A DNA stretch of 64,000 nt from Novosphingobium album (ex Hu et al. 2023). GTDB lineage: Bacteria; Pseudomonadota; Alphaproteobacteria; Sphingomonadales; Sphingomonadaceae. How positions within the stretch are numbered: position 1 is the first letter of the stretch; each line of letters starts with the position of its first letter. Made by a program: the position numbers and the translations under genes. Location of the stretch: positions 1 to 64,000 of the forward strand of contig NZ_JALHLE010000024.1 in NCBI RefSeq assembly GCF_022832385.1. Direction: 5' to 3'. This document shows, piece by piece, positions 45,751 to 53,926 of the stretch. The notes beneath the pieces were generated by a model, which saw only the letters and a program-made list of their open reading frames with translations, searched no databases and was not told the DNA's origin.

Positions 45751-47331
45751 ATGGCACCGCGCTATGCCGTACCGCTGGCGGTCGTGGCGATCACGACCGT
45801 CTGCTGGCTGCTTCCTCCACTGCGCTGGATGCTCGCATTCCTCGTCCCCGTGCTGCTGCTGACGCTCTGGGATTTTCTGCAGAACCGCCACGCCCTGCGA
45901 CGCAACTACCCAGTGATAGCCCGCGTGCGATGGCTGTTCGAGGACCTGCGTCCTTACCTGCGCACCTATATCGTCGAGAGCGATCGCGAAGGCCGCCCCT
46001 TTACTATCGACGAACGCAGTCTGGTCTATGCCCGCGCCAAGGGCGACATCTCGACACACCCGATGGGTACCGAGCTAGACGTCTATTCGGATGAATATCA
46101 ATGGCTCGGCCATTCAATCACGCCCAATGAAGAAGCGCCGGAGACCTGGCACGTCAGGGTTGGCGGCAGCGATTGCGCCAAACCCTATCACACTGCCCTG
46201 CTCAACATCTCGGCCATGAGCTTTGGTTCGCTGTCAGCCAATGCGATCGAAGCACTGAACAAGGGTGCGGCGCTGGGCGGTTTCGCGCACGACACCGGCG
46301 AAGGATCGATCAGCCGCTATCACCGCAAGCACGGCGGCGACCTGATCTGGGAACTGGGCAGCGGCTATTTCGGCTGCCGCCACAGGGACGGCCGCTTCAA
46401 CCCCGACCTCTTCGCCGAACAGGCGCAGCAGGATCAGGTCAAGATGGTCGAGATCAAGCTGAGTCAGGGCGCCAAGCCCGGCCACGGCGGCATGTTGCCC
46501 GGTGCCAAGGTCACGCCTGAGATTGCCGAAGCCCGCAGGGTCGATGTCGGCGAAAGCTGCATCTCGCCACCTTCGCACTCGACTTTCTCGACCCCCATCG
46601 AACTGCTCGAATGGGTTGCGCAGTTGCGCGAGCTGTCGGGCGGCAAACCGGCCGGATTCAAGCTCTGCGTCGGCCAGCCCCACGAAGTCATGGCGATCGT
46701 CAAGGCCATGCTCGAAACCGGCATCACGCCCGATTTCATCGTCGTCGACGGGGCCGAGGGCGGCACCGGCGCCGCACCGCAGGAACTGACCGACAATGTC
46801 GGCATGCCGCTGCGCGAAGGGCTGATCCTGATGCGTAATGCGCTCGTCGGCGCCAACCTCAAGGACCGCATCCGCCTTGGCGCTTCGGGCAAGATCCATT
46901 CGGGCGCCGGTATGGCCCGCGCCTTCGCGCTGGGAGCTGACTGGTGCAATGCTGCCCGCGCCTTCATGTTCTCGCTGGGCTGCGTCCAGTCGATGAAGTG
47001 CCACACCGGCGAATGCCCCACCGGCATCGCCACGCAGGTGCCCTGGCGCCAGAAGGGTCTCGTCGTCGACGACAAGGCCGAACGCGTGGCGCGGTTCCAG
47101 AAGGAAACGCTCAAGGCGCTGCGCGAGATCGTCGTCGCGATGGGCTACGACAGCCCGTGGGACCTGACCCAGCACGACATGTACCAGCGGATCGACAGCG
47201 CCAAGGCCGGGGCGCTCGACGAGGTCTACCACTTCGTGAAGCCCGGCCAGCTTCTGGCCGATCCGGGCTCGACCCAGTATGCCCATGCCTGGAACGTGGC
47301 ACGAGCCGAAACCTTCCGCCGCGTTCTCTGA
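45751..47331 (+). CDS. FMN-binding glutamate-synthase family protein (membrane-anchored)
   Basis: 526 residues. Two short N-terminal hydrophobic segments (YAVPLAVVAITTVCWLLPPL and a following Leu/Val-rich stretch) are followed by a GltB central/FMN domain: 'ALLNISAMSFGSLSANAIEALNKGA', 'GHGGMLPGAKVTPEIA', and VDGAEGGTGAAPQEL. A 3Fe-4S cysteine set is in GCVQSMKCHTGECPTGIA. The amidotransferase and FAD subunits are missing, so it is not a complete GOGAT; such stand-alone proteins lack a firm function. Confidence 0.9.
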   Translation: MAPRYAVPLAVVAITTVCWLLPPLRWMLAFLVPVLLLTLWDFLQNRHALRRNYPVIARVRWLFEDLRPYLRTYIVESDREGRPFTIDERSLVYARAKGDISTHPMGTELDVYSDEYQWLGHSITPNEEAPETWHVRVGGSDCAKPYHTALLNISAMSFGSLSANAIEALNKGAALGGFAHDTGEGSISRYHRKHGGDLIWELGSGYFGCRHRDGRFNPDLFAEQAQQDQVKMVEIKLSQGAKPGHGGMLPGAKVTPEIAEARRVDVGESCISPPSHSTFSTPIELLEWVAQLRELSGGKPAGFKLCVGQPHEVMAIVKAMLETGITPDFIVVDGAEGGTGAAPQELTDNVGMPLREGLILMRNALVGANLKDRIRLGASGKIHSGAGMARAFALGADWCNAARAFMFSLGCVQSMKCHTGECPTGIATQVPWRQKGLVVDDKAERVARFQKETLKALREIVVAMGYDSPWDLTQHDMYQRIDSAKAGALDEVYHFVKPGQLLADPGSTQYAHAWNVARAETFRRVL

Positions 47332-47362
47332 TCCCCTACTGCCAAGACGAAAGACCTTAGCC

Positions 47363-48331
47363 ATGACTCAGGGATACCGCATGATCGTCCGGTCCCACGG
47401 CGGACCCGAAGTGATCGAGCGCGAAGACTTCACGGTCCCCTCCCCCGGTCCCGGCGAAGTGCTGATCGAAACCGAAGCGGTGGGGCTCAATTTCATCGAC
47501 ACCTACTACCGCAAGGGACTCTATCCCGATGCCCTGCCCATCACGCTCGGCTCGGAAAGCGTGGGTCGCATCGTGGCGCTGGGCGAAGGCGTGAACGGTT
47601 TTGCAGTGGGCGAGCGCGTGGGCACGACGCAGAACGGCGGCGCCTATGCCTCGCACCGGCTGATCCCGGCGGACAAGGCCATGCGCATCCCTGACGGCAT
47701 CGCGCCCGAGACGGCTGCCGCGGTGATGCTCAAGGGGCTGACCGCCTGCTATCTGGCAGAGGACACTTTCCCCGCAAGCGCCGGGCAGGTCGCGCTCGTC
47801 CATTCGGCAGCGGGCGGTGTAGGCTCGCTGCTGGTGCCCTGGCTGCTCGACAAAGGCGTGACGGTAATCGCGCATTGCGGATCGCCGGAAAAGGCCGCTC
47901 AGGTGCCTGCGGAGCACTCTCTATCCTGTGACTTCAAGGATTTACCGGAACAGGTGCGCGCCATCACCGGTAACGCCATGTGCCACGTGGTCTATGACGG
48001 CGTGGGCGCCGCCTCGTGGGACGCCTCGCTCGCCTGCCTGCGCCGCCGGGGCATGATGGTAAGCTACGGCAATGCTTCGGGTGCGGTTCCGCCGATCGGC
48101 CTGCTCGACCTGATGCGCGGCGGCTCGCTCTGCGCCACGCGCCCTACCCTCGCCGACTACATCGCCACGCCGGACATGCTGGCTGCCAGCGCCGCGAAAC
48201 TGTTTGATCGCATCGCCAGCGACGTGCTCACACCGTACATCGGCCAGACCTGGAGACTGGAAGAGGCGGCACAGGCCCACAAGGCGCTGGAGAACCGCGA
48301 AACCACCGGCTCGACCGTGCTGCTGCCGTAG
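47363..48331 (+). CDS. Zinc-independent quinone oxidoreductase (QOR family)
   Basis: 322 residues from the ATG at 47363. It is an MDR-fold protein without the zinc ligands: FNFI-like 'AVGLNFIDTYYRKGLYP', 'LPITLGSESVGRIVALG', and the NADPH motif VHSAAGGVGSLLVPW. It reduces quinones with NADPH. It is separated by 31 bases from the GltB-like gene and followed by a large hairpin. Confidence 0.94.
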   Translation: MTQGYRMIVRSHGGPEVIEREDFTVPSPGPGEVLIETEAVGLNFIDTYYRKGLYPDALPITLGSESVGRIVALGEGVNGFAVGERVGTTQNGGAYASHRLIPADKAMRIPDGIAPETAAAVMLKGLTACYLAEDTFPASAGQVALVHSAAGGVGSLLVPWLLDKGVTVIAHCGSPEKAAQVPAEHSLSCDFKDLPEQVRAITGNAMCHVVYDGVGAASWDASLACLRRRGMMVSYGNASGAVPPIGLLDLMRGGSLCATRPTLADYIATPDMLAASAAKLFDRIASDVLTPYIGQTWRLEEAAQAHKALENRETTGSTVLLP

Positions 48332-48384
48332 GGTCATCCGGCACAGCGTTGTCATTAATCCACCTGCTATCCCCACCGTCAGCT

Positions 48385-48429
48385 CCAAAAACACGAAACG
48401 CGCTGGTAACAACCAGCGCGTTTCGTGTT
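48385..48429. terminator. Long perfect hairpin, terminator for the leftward unknown gene
   Basis: An 18-base-pair perfect stem (48390-48407 with 48412-48429, beginning AACACGAAACGCGC) has an AACA loop. Leftward it ends in TTTTTGG, so it terminates the gene at 48501-49028; rightward the T-run is only interior, but it may also end the oxidoreductase transcript. Confidence 0.75.
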
Positions 48430-48500
48430 CCTAGCGTGAGACCAGATCAAACTTCGTGCCGCTTAGCAGCCGTCCAATTTGACCAGGCTTTGCGAAGATA

Positions 48501-49028
48501 TCAGGCGGCTTCCTTCTCGATGAACTCGGGATAGAAGCTCGGTTCTCGCTCCGACCAGCCTGGCGCAGTGGCGGCGGCTTCGCTGATCGAGTGGAGGAGT
48601 TTTTTGCGCCGGTCGGGCCGGATCTGCGGCAGCGCGGCGGCGCCACAAAAGGCACCCGGCAGCCAGGGACGAACCCAGGCACCAAGCAGACGCTCGTAGA
48701 GGAAGCGGAAAGCGGAGAAGCTGACGATTCTGTCCTGAGCCAGATCAAACGCGGCCATCCGCACCAGCTTGCCCATGAAGGCCTCGAGATCCTCGAACCC
48801 GATATCGTCGGGGCGCATCGTGCGCAGCACCTTGAGGTCCTGATAGGCAATGTACTGGCCGCGGATGGACGACATCTCAGCATCGTCGCGGCCCCAGAGC
48901 TTGAAAGCATCCTGACGGCCCAGCCCGATATCCAGGCTGCGGCGGATATAACGCTGCTCGCAAGCCGTAAAACTGGCAAACTCGCGCAATTCGCTAATCG
49001 TTAGAGTTGCCGTTCCCGCATAAGTCAT
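48501..49028 (-). CDS. Protein of unknown function with CtrA-like sites upstream
   Basis: 175 residues from the ATG at 49028. I do not recognise it. It reads as a soluble, helical protein: TISELREFASFTACEQRYIR, 'GRQDAFKLWGRDDAEMSSIRG', 'DIGFEDLEAFMGKLVRMAAFDLA', ending Glu-Lys-Glu-Ala-Ala. The reading frame extends farther upstream, but that part is low in protein-like character. Three TTAACC-type elements precede it. The next gene to the right, thiG, points toward it with 305 bases between. Confidence 0.75.
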   Translation of the reverse strand: MTYAGTATLTISELREFASFTACEQRYIRRSLDIGLGRQDAFKLWGRDDAEMSSIRGQYIAYQDLKVLRTMRPDDIGFEDLEAFMGKLVRMAAFDLAQDRIVSFSAFRFLYERLLGAWVRPWLPGAFCGAAALPQIRPDRRKKLLHSISEAAATAPGWSEREPSFYPEFIEKEAA

Positions 49029-49333
49029 GGTCGTAAGAGCCCCCGTGACCGTCCTAACTGCAATTCGAAGGATCCCCCTTCTCGAATCACAATTAACCAT
49101 TGTGGCGGTTACGAAGTGGTTAACTATGTGGCGGTTTGTGTACGCGCGGAGCGGTAAGCAATTGGAAACTATTGCGTTAACCATGGCAATGGCCGGGTTT
49201 TGCGGCAACCCGCCCGTTCACGAACTCGATGGCTTTACGAAAAGCCCGTCCTCCCGGCCAACAGTCCAGGCGGCGCGCGGTAACGATAATCACCGGGCCC
49301 GTTACCATCCATAAGACCAGTGACAATTCGCAC
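49029..49333 (-). promoter_or_regulatory. Upstream region with TTAACCAT half-sites and a 10-base direct repeat
   Basis: There is no gene in these 305 bases. TTAACCAT occurs at 49093-49100 and 49177-49184, and a TTAACCA element on the other strand at 49117-49123. TGTGGCGGTT is repeated directly at 49101-49110 and 49127-49136. TTAACCAT matches a CtrA half-site. The elements are upstream of the leftward unknown gene; the region also lies beyond the thiG stop. Confidence 0.5.
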
Positions 49334-50125
49334 TCAGATCAGGCCAGCCAGCGGGCTCGACGGATCTGCATAACGCCGCGTCGCCATGCGCCCGGCCAGA
49401 TAGGCATCGCGCCCGGCCTCCACGGCCAGCTTCATCGCGCGAGCCATGCGAAGCGGGTCCTTCGCCTCGGCAATCGCCGTGTTCATCAGCACGCCGTCGC
49501 AGCCCAGTTCCATCGCCACAGCCGCGTCGGATGCCGTGCCGACACCGGCATCGACCAGCACCGGCACATTGGCGCCTTCGACGATCAGGCGCACGGTCAC
49601 CTTGTTCTGGATACCGAGGCCCGAGCCGATCGGTGCGCCCAGCGGCATGATCGCCACCGCGCCCGCTTCCTCGAGCTGCTTGGCCGCGATCGGATCATCC
49701 ACGCAGTAGACCATCGGCGCGAAGCCTTCCTTCGCCAGCACTTCGCAGGCCTTCAGCGTCTCGCGCATGTCCGGATAGAGCGTGCGCGCCTCGCCCAGCA
49801 CTTCCAGCTTCACCAGATCCCAGCCACCCGCCTCGCGCGCCAGACGCAGCGTGCGGATCGCGTCATCGGCGGTGAAGCAACCGGCGGTATTGGGCAGGTA
49901 GGTGATCTTCCTGGGATCGATGTAGTCTGTCAGCATCGGCGCCTTGGGATCGGAAATGTTCACCCGGCGCACGGCAACGGTGACAATTTCGGCGCCCGAG
50001 GCTTCCACCGCCGCCGCGTTTTGCGCGAAATCCTTGTACTTTCCGGTTCCCACGATCAGGCGCGACGTAAAAGTCCGGCCGGCAACCGTCCAGGTATCGG
50101 CGACGGTCTTGGTCATCTCGTTCAT
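49334..50125 (-). CDS. thiG: Thiazole synthase ThiG
   Basis: 263 residues. The TIM barrel includes [16 protein letters not shown], '[12 protein letters not shown]', [15 protein letters not shown] with the imine-forming lysine, and '[14 protein letters not shown]', then [20 protein letters not shown]. It joins DXP, dehydroglycine or glycine imine, and the ThiS thiocarboxylate to make the thiazole phosphate. Its ATG overlaps the stop of the unknown gene upstream (ATGA). Confidence 0.97.
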   Translation of the reverse strand: MNEMTKTVADTWTVAGRTFTSRLIVGTGKYKDFAQNAAAVEASGAEIVTVAVRRVNISDPKAPMLTDYIDPRKITYLPNTAGCFTADDAIRTLRLAREAGGWDLVKLEVLGEARTLYPDMRETLKACEVLAKEGFAPMVYCVDDPIAAKQLEEAGAVAIMPLGAPIGSGLGIQNKVTVRLIVEGANVPVLVDAGVGTASDAAVAMELGCDGVLMNTAIAEAKDPLRMARAMKLAVEAGRDAYLAGRMATRRYADPSSPLAGLI

Positions 50126-50511
50126 TCTAATGCCTCGTTGGGATAGCTCTGCATGGCCTCGAGGCCTGCCTGGGTACTGGTAAAATAGGCCTTCACAATG
50201 GCATCCAGTTCCTCCCGCTCATGCAGGTGGATCAGCCATTCGCGGCGGCCGAAGATCTTGCCGATAAACCCGTCGCGCTCCGGTTCATGGCGCACGGTGA
50301 TCAGGCTGGACGACACAATCTCAATCTCGATGAAGTCTTCATCGTCGCGGTAGAAGCCGAACATGCTCTTTTCGACGGCCTCATCGTCCGTCTCGCAGAC
50401 GTCGTCGGCAAAAGCCCAGTGGGCATCGACCAGGGCAAGCGCGCCTTTCAGATCCATCTGCCCAAGTTCTTGCGCCGGGCCGTCCGCCCGGCAGTTGTAG
50501 GCCTTCAGCAC
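50122..50511 (-). CDS. Unknown protein between thiS and thiG
   Basis: 129 residues from a GTG at 50511, preceded by GGAGG inside the thiS tail. It has an N-terminal '[21 protein letters not shown]', an acidic '[28 protein letters not shown]', and '[24 protein letters not shown]'. I know no family for it. The reading frame is coupled at both ends, three bases after thiS and overlapping thiG, so it is likely to be made with the thiazole enzymes. A role there is inference only. Confidence 0.78.
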   Translation of the reverse strand: MLKAYNCRADGPAQELGQMDLKGALALVDAHWAFADDVCETDDEAVEKSMFGFYRDDEDFIEIEIVSSSLITVRHEPERDGFIGKIFGRREWLIHLHEREELDAIVKAYFTSTQAGLEAMQSYPNEALE

Positions 50512-50514
50512 GGC

Positions 50515-50739
50515 TCAGCCTCCGCCGACGAAGTGGACGATTTCCAGCACGTCGCCATCCGACAGCGTGATTTCGGGCAACATCGAGCGCGGAGCGATCT
50601 CGGCGTTGTGCTCGACTGCGACCTTCTGCGGATCAAGCCCGAGACTGGACACCAGATCCGCGATCGACGCGCCGGACGCAATCCGGCGCAGTTCGCCGTT
50701 GACGGTGAGCAGGAGTTCGCCAGAAGTTTCCAGTGCCAT
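50515..50739 (-). CDS. thiS: Sulfur-carrier protein ThiS
   Basis: 74 residues from the ATG at 50739. It has a ubiquitin-like fold pattern: LLLTVNGELRRIASGASIAD, 'EHNAEIAPRSMLPEITLSDGDVLEIVHFVGGG', ending in the GlyGly tail that is adenylated and thiocarboxylated, here with a third glycine. It delivers sulfur to ThiG. It starts 16 bases after the MerC-like gene stop. Confidence 0.93.
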   Translation of the reverse strand: MALETSGELLLTVNGELRRIASGASIADLVSSLGLDPQKVAVEHNAEIAPRSMLPEITLSDGDVLEIVHFVGGG

Positions 50740-50755
50740 GCACCGCAGATAGCGT

Positions 50756-51136
50756 TCAGCAGGCGGCGTGCAAGTTCCGAATGTGCGCGAAAGCCACCAG
50801 AGAGACACCCATCACCGTCAGCACGGCTTCGGGCAACCCGTGCCCGACCAGGATCGCCGCGGCCATCAGTGCAAGTCCGAGGCCACCCAGCACCAGCGGG
50901 CCGACGCGGCCATGGCGCATCACACCGAAACCGAGCGAGACCAGGCCAACCACCAGCGCCAGTGCCAGTCCGACCCGGTGAATGGCCGGAGACAGCAGAA
51001 CACCACCGCCCAGTCCCAGCACACCGACAAGCACGGCGCCGAGCAGGCAATGCACCATGCACAACCCGCTCAGAATGATCCCCGTCCCGTCCAGCCGGTC
51101 TCGAATCGATAGGAATGTCCTGCGCATGGGGGTCAT
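50756..51136 (-). CDS. MerC-domain membrane protein
   Basis: 126 residues with four hydrophobic segments. The family cysteines are in ILSGLCMVHCLLGAVLVG (C-x-x-x-C) and a terminal histidine/cysteine motif in 'IRNLHAAC'. MerC-like proteins are associated with metal uptake; these chromosomal copies often sit with zinc-responsive genes. Neither ATG at 51136 nor 51127 has a strong ribosome-binding site. It leads a leftward run thiS-unknown-thiG. Confidence 0.88.
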   Translation of the reverse strand: MTPMRRTFLSIRDRLDGTGIILSGLCMVHCLLGAVLVGVLGLGGGVLLSPAIHRVGLALALVVGLVSLGFGVMRHGRVGPLVLGGLGLALMAAAILVGHGLPEAVLTVMGVSLVAFAHIRNLHAAC

Positions 51137-51247
51137 GTATGTTATGTTGTATCATCATTCAAGACCCGTCCCGCATGCCACTGCACGCGAACGGCCTTGC
51201 GCAGCCCCCCTTGCGTAAGGCACGGGGAAATCGCAGGGAATAGGATC

Positions 51248-51268
51248 ATGAAAGTCGAAAAAGCATGA
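51248..51268 (+). CDS. Six-codon minicistron overlapping the ctaA start
   Basis: ATG AAA GTC GAA AAA GCA TGA. Its stop overlaps the ctaA ATG by three bases (ATGA). A good ribosome-binding sequence (AGGGAATAGG) precedes the mini-start, while the ctaA ATG itself has none. It is too short to be a functional protein on its own; the likely role, if any, is to deliver ribosomes to ctaA. Confidence 0.4.
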   Translation: MKVEKA

Positions 51269-52359
51269 GAGTTCCGGACGGTCGTCCCCTTATCGGCACA
51301 TCTGACGACATTGCGCCCATGGTGCGATGGCTGCTGTTCGTCGCGACGCTGGTCGTGCTTATCGTGGCCATCGGCGGCATCACGCGCCTCACCGAATCGG
51401 GCCTCTCGATCACGCAGTGGAAACCGATCACCGGCGCCATTCCGCCGCTGACCGAGGCGCAGTGGCAAACCGAATTCGCCGGTTACAGGAAGATCCCGCA
51501 ATATCTCGACGTCAATGGCCCGGCCGGGATGACGCTGGCGCAATACAAATTCATCTATTTCTGGGAATGGGCCCACCGCCTGCTCGCACGCCTGATCGGC
51601 CTTGCCTTCGCGCTGCCACTGGCATGGTTCTGGTACAAGCGCACCATCCCGCTCGGCTACAAGCCGCGCCTGCTGGCCCTGCTCGCCCTCGGCGGGCTGC
51701 AGGGCGCAGTCGGGTGGTGGATGGTGTCCTCCGGCCTCACGCCCGAAGCAGCGGACCGCGTCAGCCATTTCCGCCTCGCGGCGCACCTGCTCGTGGCCCT
51801 CACGACACTCGGCGGCCTTGTCTGGACCGCACTGGACCTCAAGGCACTTGCCCGCGGCGAGCCGCCTGCCCGATTGACCGGCTTTGCCACGATGGCGCTG
51901 ACCGCCCTCTTCTTCCAGTTGTTCATGGGGGCCATGGTGGCCGGGCTACGCGCCGGATACGTCGCGGGCGCCGGATGGTTCAGCCTGGACGCCTGGCCAC
52001 TGATGCAGGGCCGCCTGTTCCCCGAAGGAGTCGAATGGACCGCCGGGCTCGGGCACACCTTGTTCAGCGATCCCTATTTCACCCATTTCATCCACCGCTG
52101 GTGGGCCTGGGTCGTGGTCCTTTTGTTGATCGTCATGGGCCGCCGCCTGCGCGCGCGGCGCCAGCGGCTGGCTTCCGTGGCCATTCACAGCGCCTTCGGA
52201 GCGCAGGTGATCCTCGGCATCTGCACGATCTGGTCCGGTGTGGCGCTGTGGCTCGCCGTCTCGCACCAGTTGTGCGGCGCGCTGCTCGTTGCGGCAACCG
52301 TATGGGGTGCGCACGCGCTGGGTCGCCGCGATCCGGTAAACGCCCTGAGCGCGCCGTGA
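51265..52359 (+). CDS. ctaA: Heme A synthase CtaA (COX15 type)
   Basis: 364 residues with eight membrane segments. The four heme-ligand histidines are His104 in FWEWAHRLLARL, His174 in 'FRLAAHLLVALT', His277 in 'FTHFIHRWWAW' and His334 in LAVSHQLCGAL; Glu101 is the proposed catalytic acid. The opening GGITRLTESGLSITQWKP is a hallmark. It oxidises heme O to heme A for cytochrome oxidase. Its TGA overlaps the cutA GTG. Confidence 0.96.
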   Translation: MRVPDGRPLIGTSDDIAPMVRWLLFVATLVVLIVAIGGITRLTESGLSITQWKPITGAIPPLTEAQWQTEFAGYRKIPQYLDVNGPAGMTLAQYKFIYFWEWAHRLLARLIGLAFALPLAWFWYKRTIPLGYKPRLLALLALGGLQGAVGWWMVSSGLTPEAADRVSHFRLAAHLLVALTTLGGLVWTALDLKALARGEPPARLTGFATMALTALFFQLFMGAMVAGLRAGYVAGAGWFSLDAWPLMQGRLFPEGVEWTAGLGHTLFSDPYFTHFIHRWWAWVVVLLLIVMGRRLRARRQRLASVAIHSAFGAQVILGICTIWSGVALWLAVSHQLCGALLVAATVWGAHALGRRDPVNALSAP

Positions 52360-52694
52360 GCGAACCGAAAGGGCCCGGCGCGGCACTGATCTGGTGCCCC
52401 TTCCCCGGCAAGGAAGAGGCTCTCGGGGCCATCCACATTCTTCTCGACGAAGGCCTCATCGCCTGCGGCAACGTGCTGCCGGACATGACCTTGGTCTTTG
52501 CCTGGAACGGGGAAAGGGACACCGAGCGCGAAACCGGCACGCTCCTGAAGACCAACACCGACCTGCTTGGCCGCGCGGTCCTGCGGCTCACCGAACTGCA
52601 CCCCTATGACGAACCGGCCGTTCTCGGCTGGCACTGCGAAACAGCGTCCCCCGGCACCCTCACATGGCTGACCGGCATCACCGCGAAAGCTTGA
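52356..52694 (+). CDS. cutA: Divalent cation tolerance protein CutA
   Basis: 112 residues from a GTG at 52356 that overlaps the ctaA stop (GTGA). Typical features are CPFPGKEEALGAIHILLDE, 'LIACGNVLPDMTLVFAWNG', and 'LTELHPYDEPAVLGW'. CutA forms stable trimers and is linked to copper tolerance, although its real role is unclear. The copper enzyme biosynthesis gene ctaA sits directly upstream. Confidence 0.93.
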   Translation: MSEPKGPGAALIWCPFPGKEEALGAIHILLDEGLIACGNVLPDMTLVFAWNGERDTERETGTLLKTNTDLLGRAVLRLTELHPYDEPAVLGWHCETASPGTLTWLTGITAKA

Positions 52695-52840
52695 CGGTAT
52701 TATTTTACCTCTCTGCGATCCCGCAGTATGCTTGACTTAGCGCCACATTTCGACGAATTGGCCGCCTTCCCGCGCGGCGGAAGATTCGTCAGTCCGGCGA
52801 TTCCTTGGCAGCGCGACCGAAACATAGGGATAGACCAGCC

Positions 52841-53320
52841 ATGAAGGCGCTCACGAAGGTCACCCGGTCGATCAAGCCGGCCGAGGTGGAAAAGAAGTGG
52901 CATCTGATCGATGCCGAAGGTCTGGTGGTTGGCCGTCTCGCGGTCATCGTCGCCGACCTGCTCCGCGGCAAGCACAAGCCAAGCTTCACCCCGCACGTCG
53001 ATTGCGGCGATCACGTCGTCGTGATCAACGCCGACAAGGTGAAGTTCACCGGCAACAAGCTCAAGCAGCACACCTACTACAAGCACACCGGCTATGCCGG
53101 CGGCATCAAGGAAGTGACCGCGGACAAGGTTCTCGCCGGCCGCTTCCCCGAGCGCGTCCTCGAAAAGGCCGTTGAGCGCATGATCCCCCGTGGTCCGCTC
53201 GGCCGCGCCCAGATGCGTGCCCTGCACCTCTATGCCGGCACCGAGCACCCGCACGGCGGCACCCAGCCGCAGCCGCTCGACGTCGCTTCCATGAACCGCA
53301 AGAACAAGGTGGGCGCGTAA
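52841..53320 (+). CDS. rplM: 50S ribosomal protein L13
   Basis: 159 residues from the ATG at 52841; the frame upstream of it is not conserved. It has [18 protein letters not shown], '[24 protein letters not shown]', and the family signature in '[23 protein letters not shown]'. It is an early assembly protein of the 50S subunit. It is overlapped by the rpsI start by one base, the standard rplM-rpsI operon. Confidence 0.98.
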   Translation: MKALTKVTRSIKPAEVEKKWHLIDAEGLVVGRLAVIVADLLRGKHKPSFTPHVDCGDHVVVINADKVKFTGNKLKQHTYYKHTGYAGGIKEVTADKVLAGRFPERVLEKAVERMIPRGPLGRAQMRALHLYAGTEHPHGGTQPQPLDVASMNRKNKVGA

Positions 53321-53832
53321 TGTCCGACACCGATACCGTCTCCAGCCTGTCCGATCTCGCGGACATCGCCGGCGCCGTGGCTGACGAAACCGTCACCGCC
53401 GCTCCCGTTTCCAACGCACCGCTGCGCGATCAGGAACTCGACGCCCAGGGCCGCGCCTACGCCACCGGCCGTCGCAAGGACGCCGTGGCCCGCGTGTGGA
53501 TCAAGCCGGGCACCGGCAAGGTTACCGTCAATGGCCGCGACCAGGAAGTCTACTTCGCTCGTCCGACCCTGCGCCTCGTGATCAACCAGCCCTTCGTGGT
53601 TGGCGCCCGTGAAGGCCAGTACGACGTCGTCGCCACCGTCAAGGGTGGCGGTCTGTCGGGTCAGGCCGGCGCCGTGAAGCACGGCATTTCGCAGGCCCTC
53701 GCCAAGTACGAGCCCGCCCTGCGTGCTGCCGTCAAGGCCGCCGGTTTCCTCACCCGCGACAGCCGCGTGGTCGAGCGTAAGAAGTACGGCCGCGCCAAGG
53801 CACGCCGCAGCTTCCAGTTCTCGAAGCGCTAA
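53320..53832 (+). CDS. rpsI: 30S ribosomal protein S9
   Basis: 170 residues: an extra acidic N-terminal extension of about 45 residues ([20 protein letters not shown]) precedes the S9 domain, a feature of several alphaproteobacteria. The domain includes [20 protein letters not shown], '[16 protein letters not shown]' and the terminal [17 protein letters not shown] that reaches the P-site tRNA. It follows rplM and ends at a good terminator. Confidence 0.98.
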   Translation: MSDTDTVSSLSDLADIAGAVADETVTAAPVSNAPLRDQELDAQGRAYATGRRKDAVARVWIKPGTGKVTVNGRDQEVYFARPTLRLVINQPFVVGAREGQYDVVATVKGGGLSGQAGAVKHGISQALAKYEPALRAAVKAAGFLTRDSRVVERKKYGRAKARRSFQFSKR

Positions 53833-53860
53833 GCGTTTCGCAGAGCTCCGGCTACCGAAA

Positions 53861-53888
53861 GGGGTCGCGGGAAACCGCGGCCCTTTTT
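53861..53888 (+). terminator. Intrinsic terminator of rplM-rpsI
   Basis: GGGGTCGCGG and CCGCGGCCCT pair over 10 positions, with two G-T wobble pairs, around a GAAA tetraloop (53871-53874), followed by TTTTT. It starts 28 bases after the rpsI stop. Confidence 0.85.
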
Positions 53889-53926
53889 CGTTGCGCGGCT
53901 CTCGCAGCGGACCGGTGCAGATACGC

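Noticed and set aside
44941..46059. A 372-residue open frame on the - strand over the dienelactone hydrolase and GltB-like genes
   Set aside because: Both + strand genes have clear motifs and ribosome-binding sites, so this is a shadow.
47980..48000. GCCACGTGGT in the quinone oxidoreductase gene as a fifth parS
   Set aside because: It shares only the CACGTG core; the flanking bases do not fit the consensus.
50740..50756. A TPP riboswitch ahead of thiS
   Set aside because: Only 16 bases separate thiS from the merC-like stop, too little for a THI-box, and no THI-box signature was seen upstream of merC.
53890..53926. A further small gene between rpsI and the secreted protein
   Set aside because: The segment is too short and holds only the tail after the terminator.
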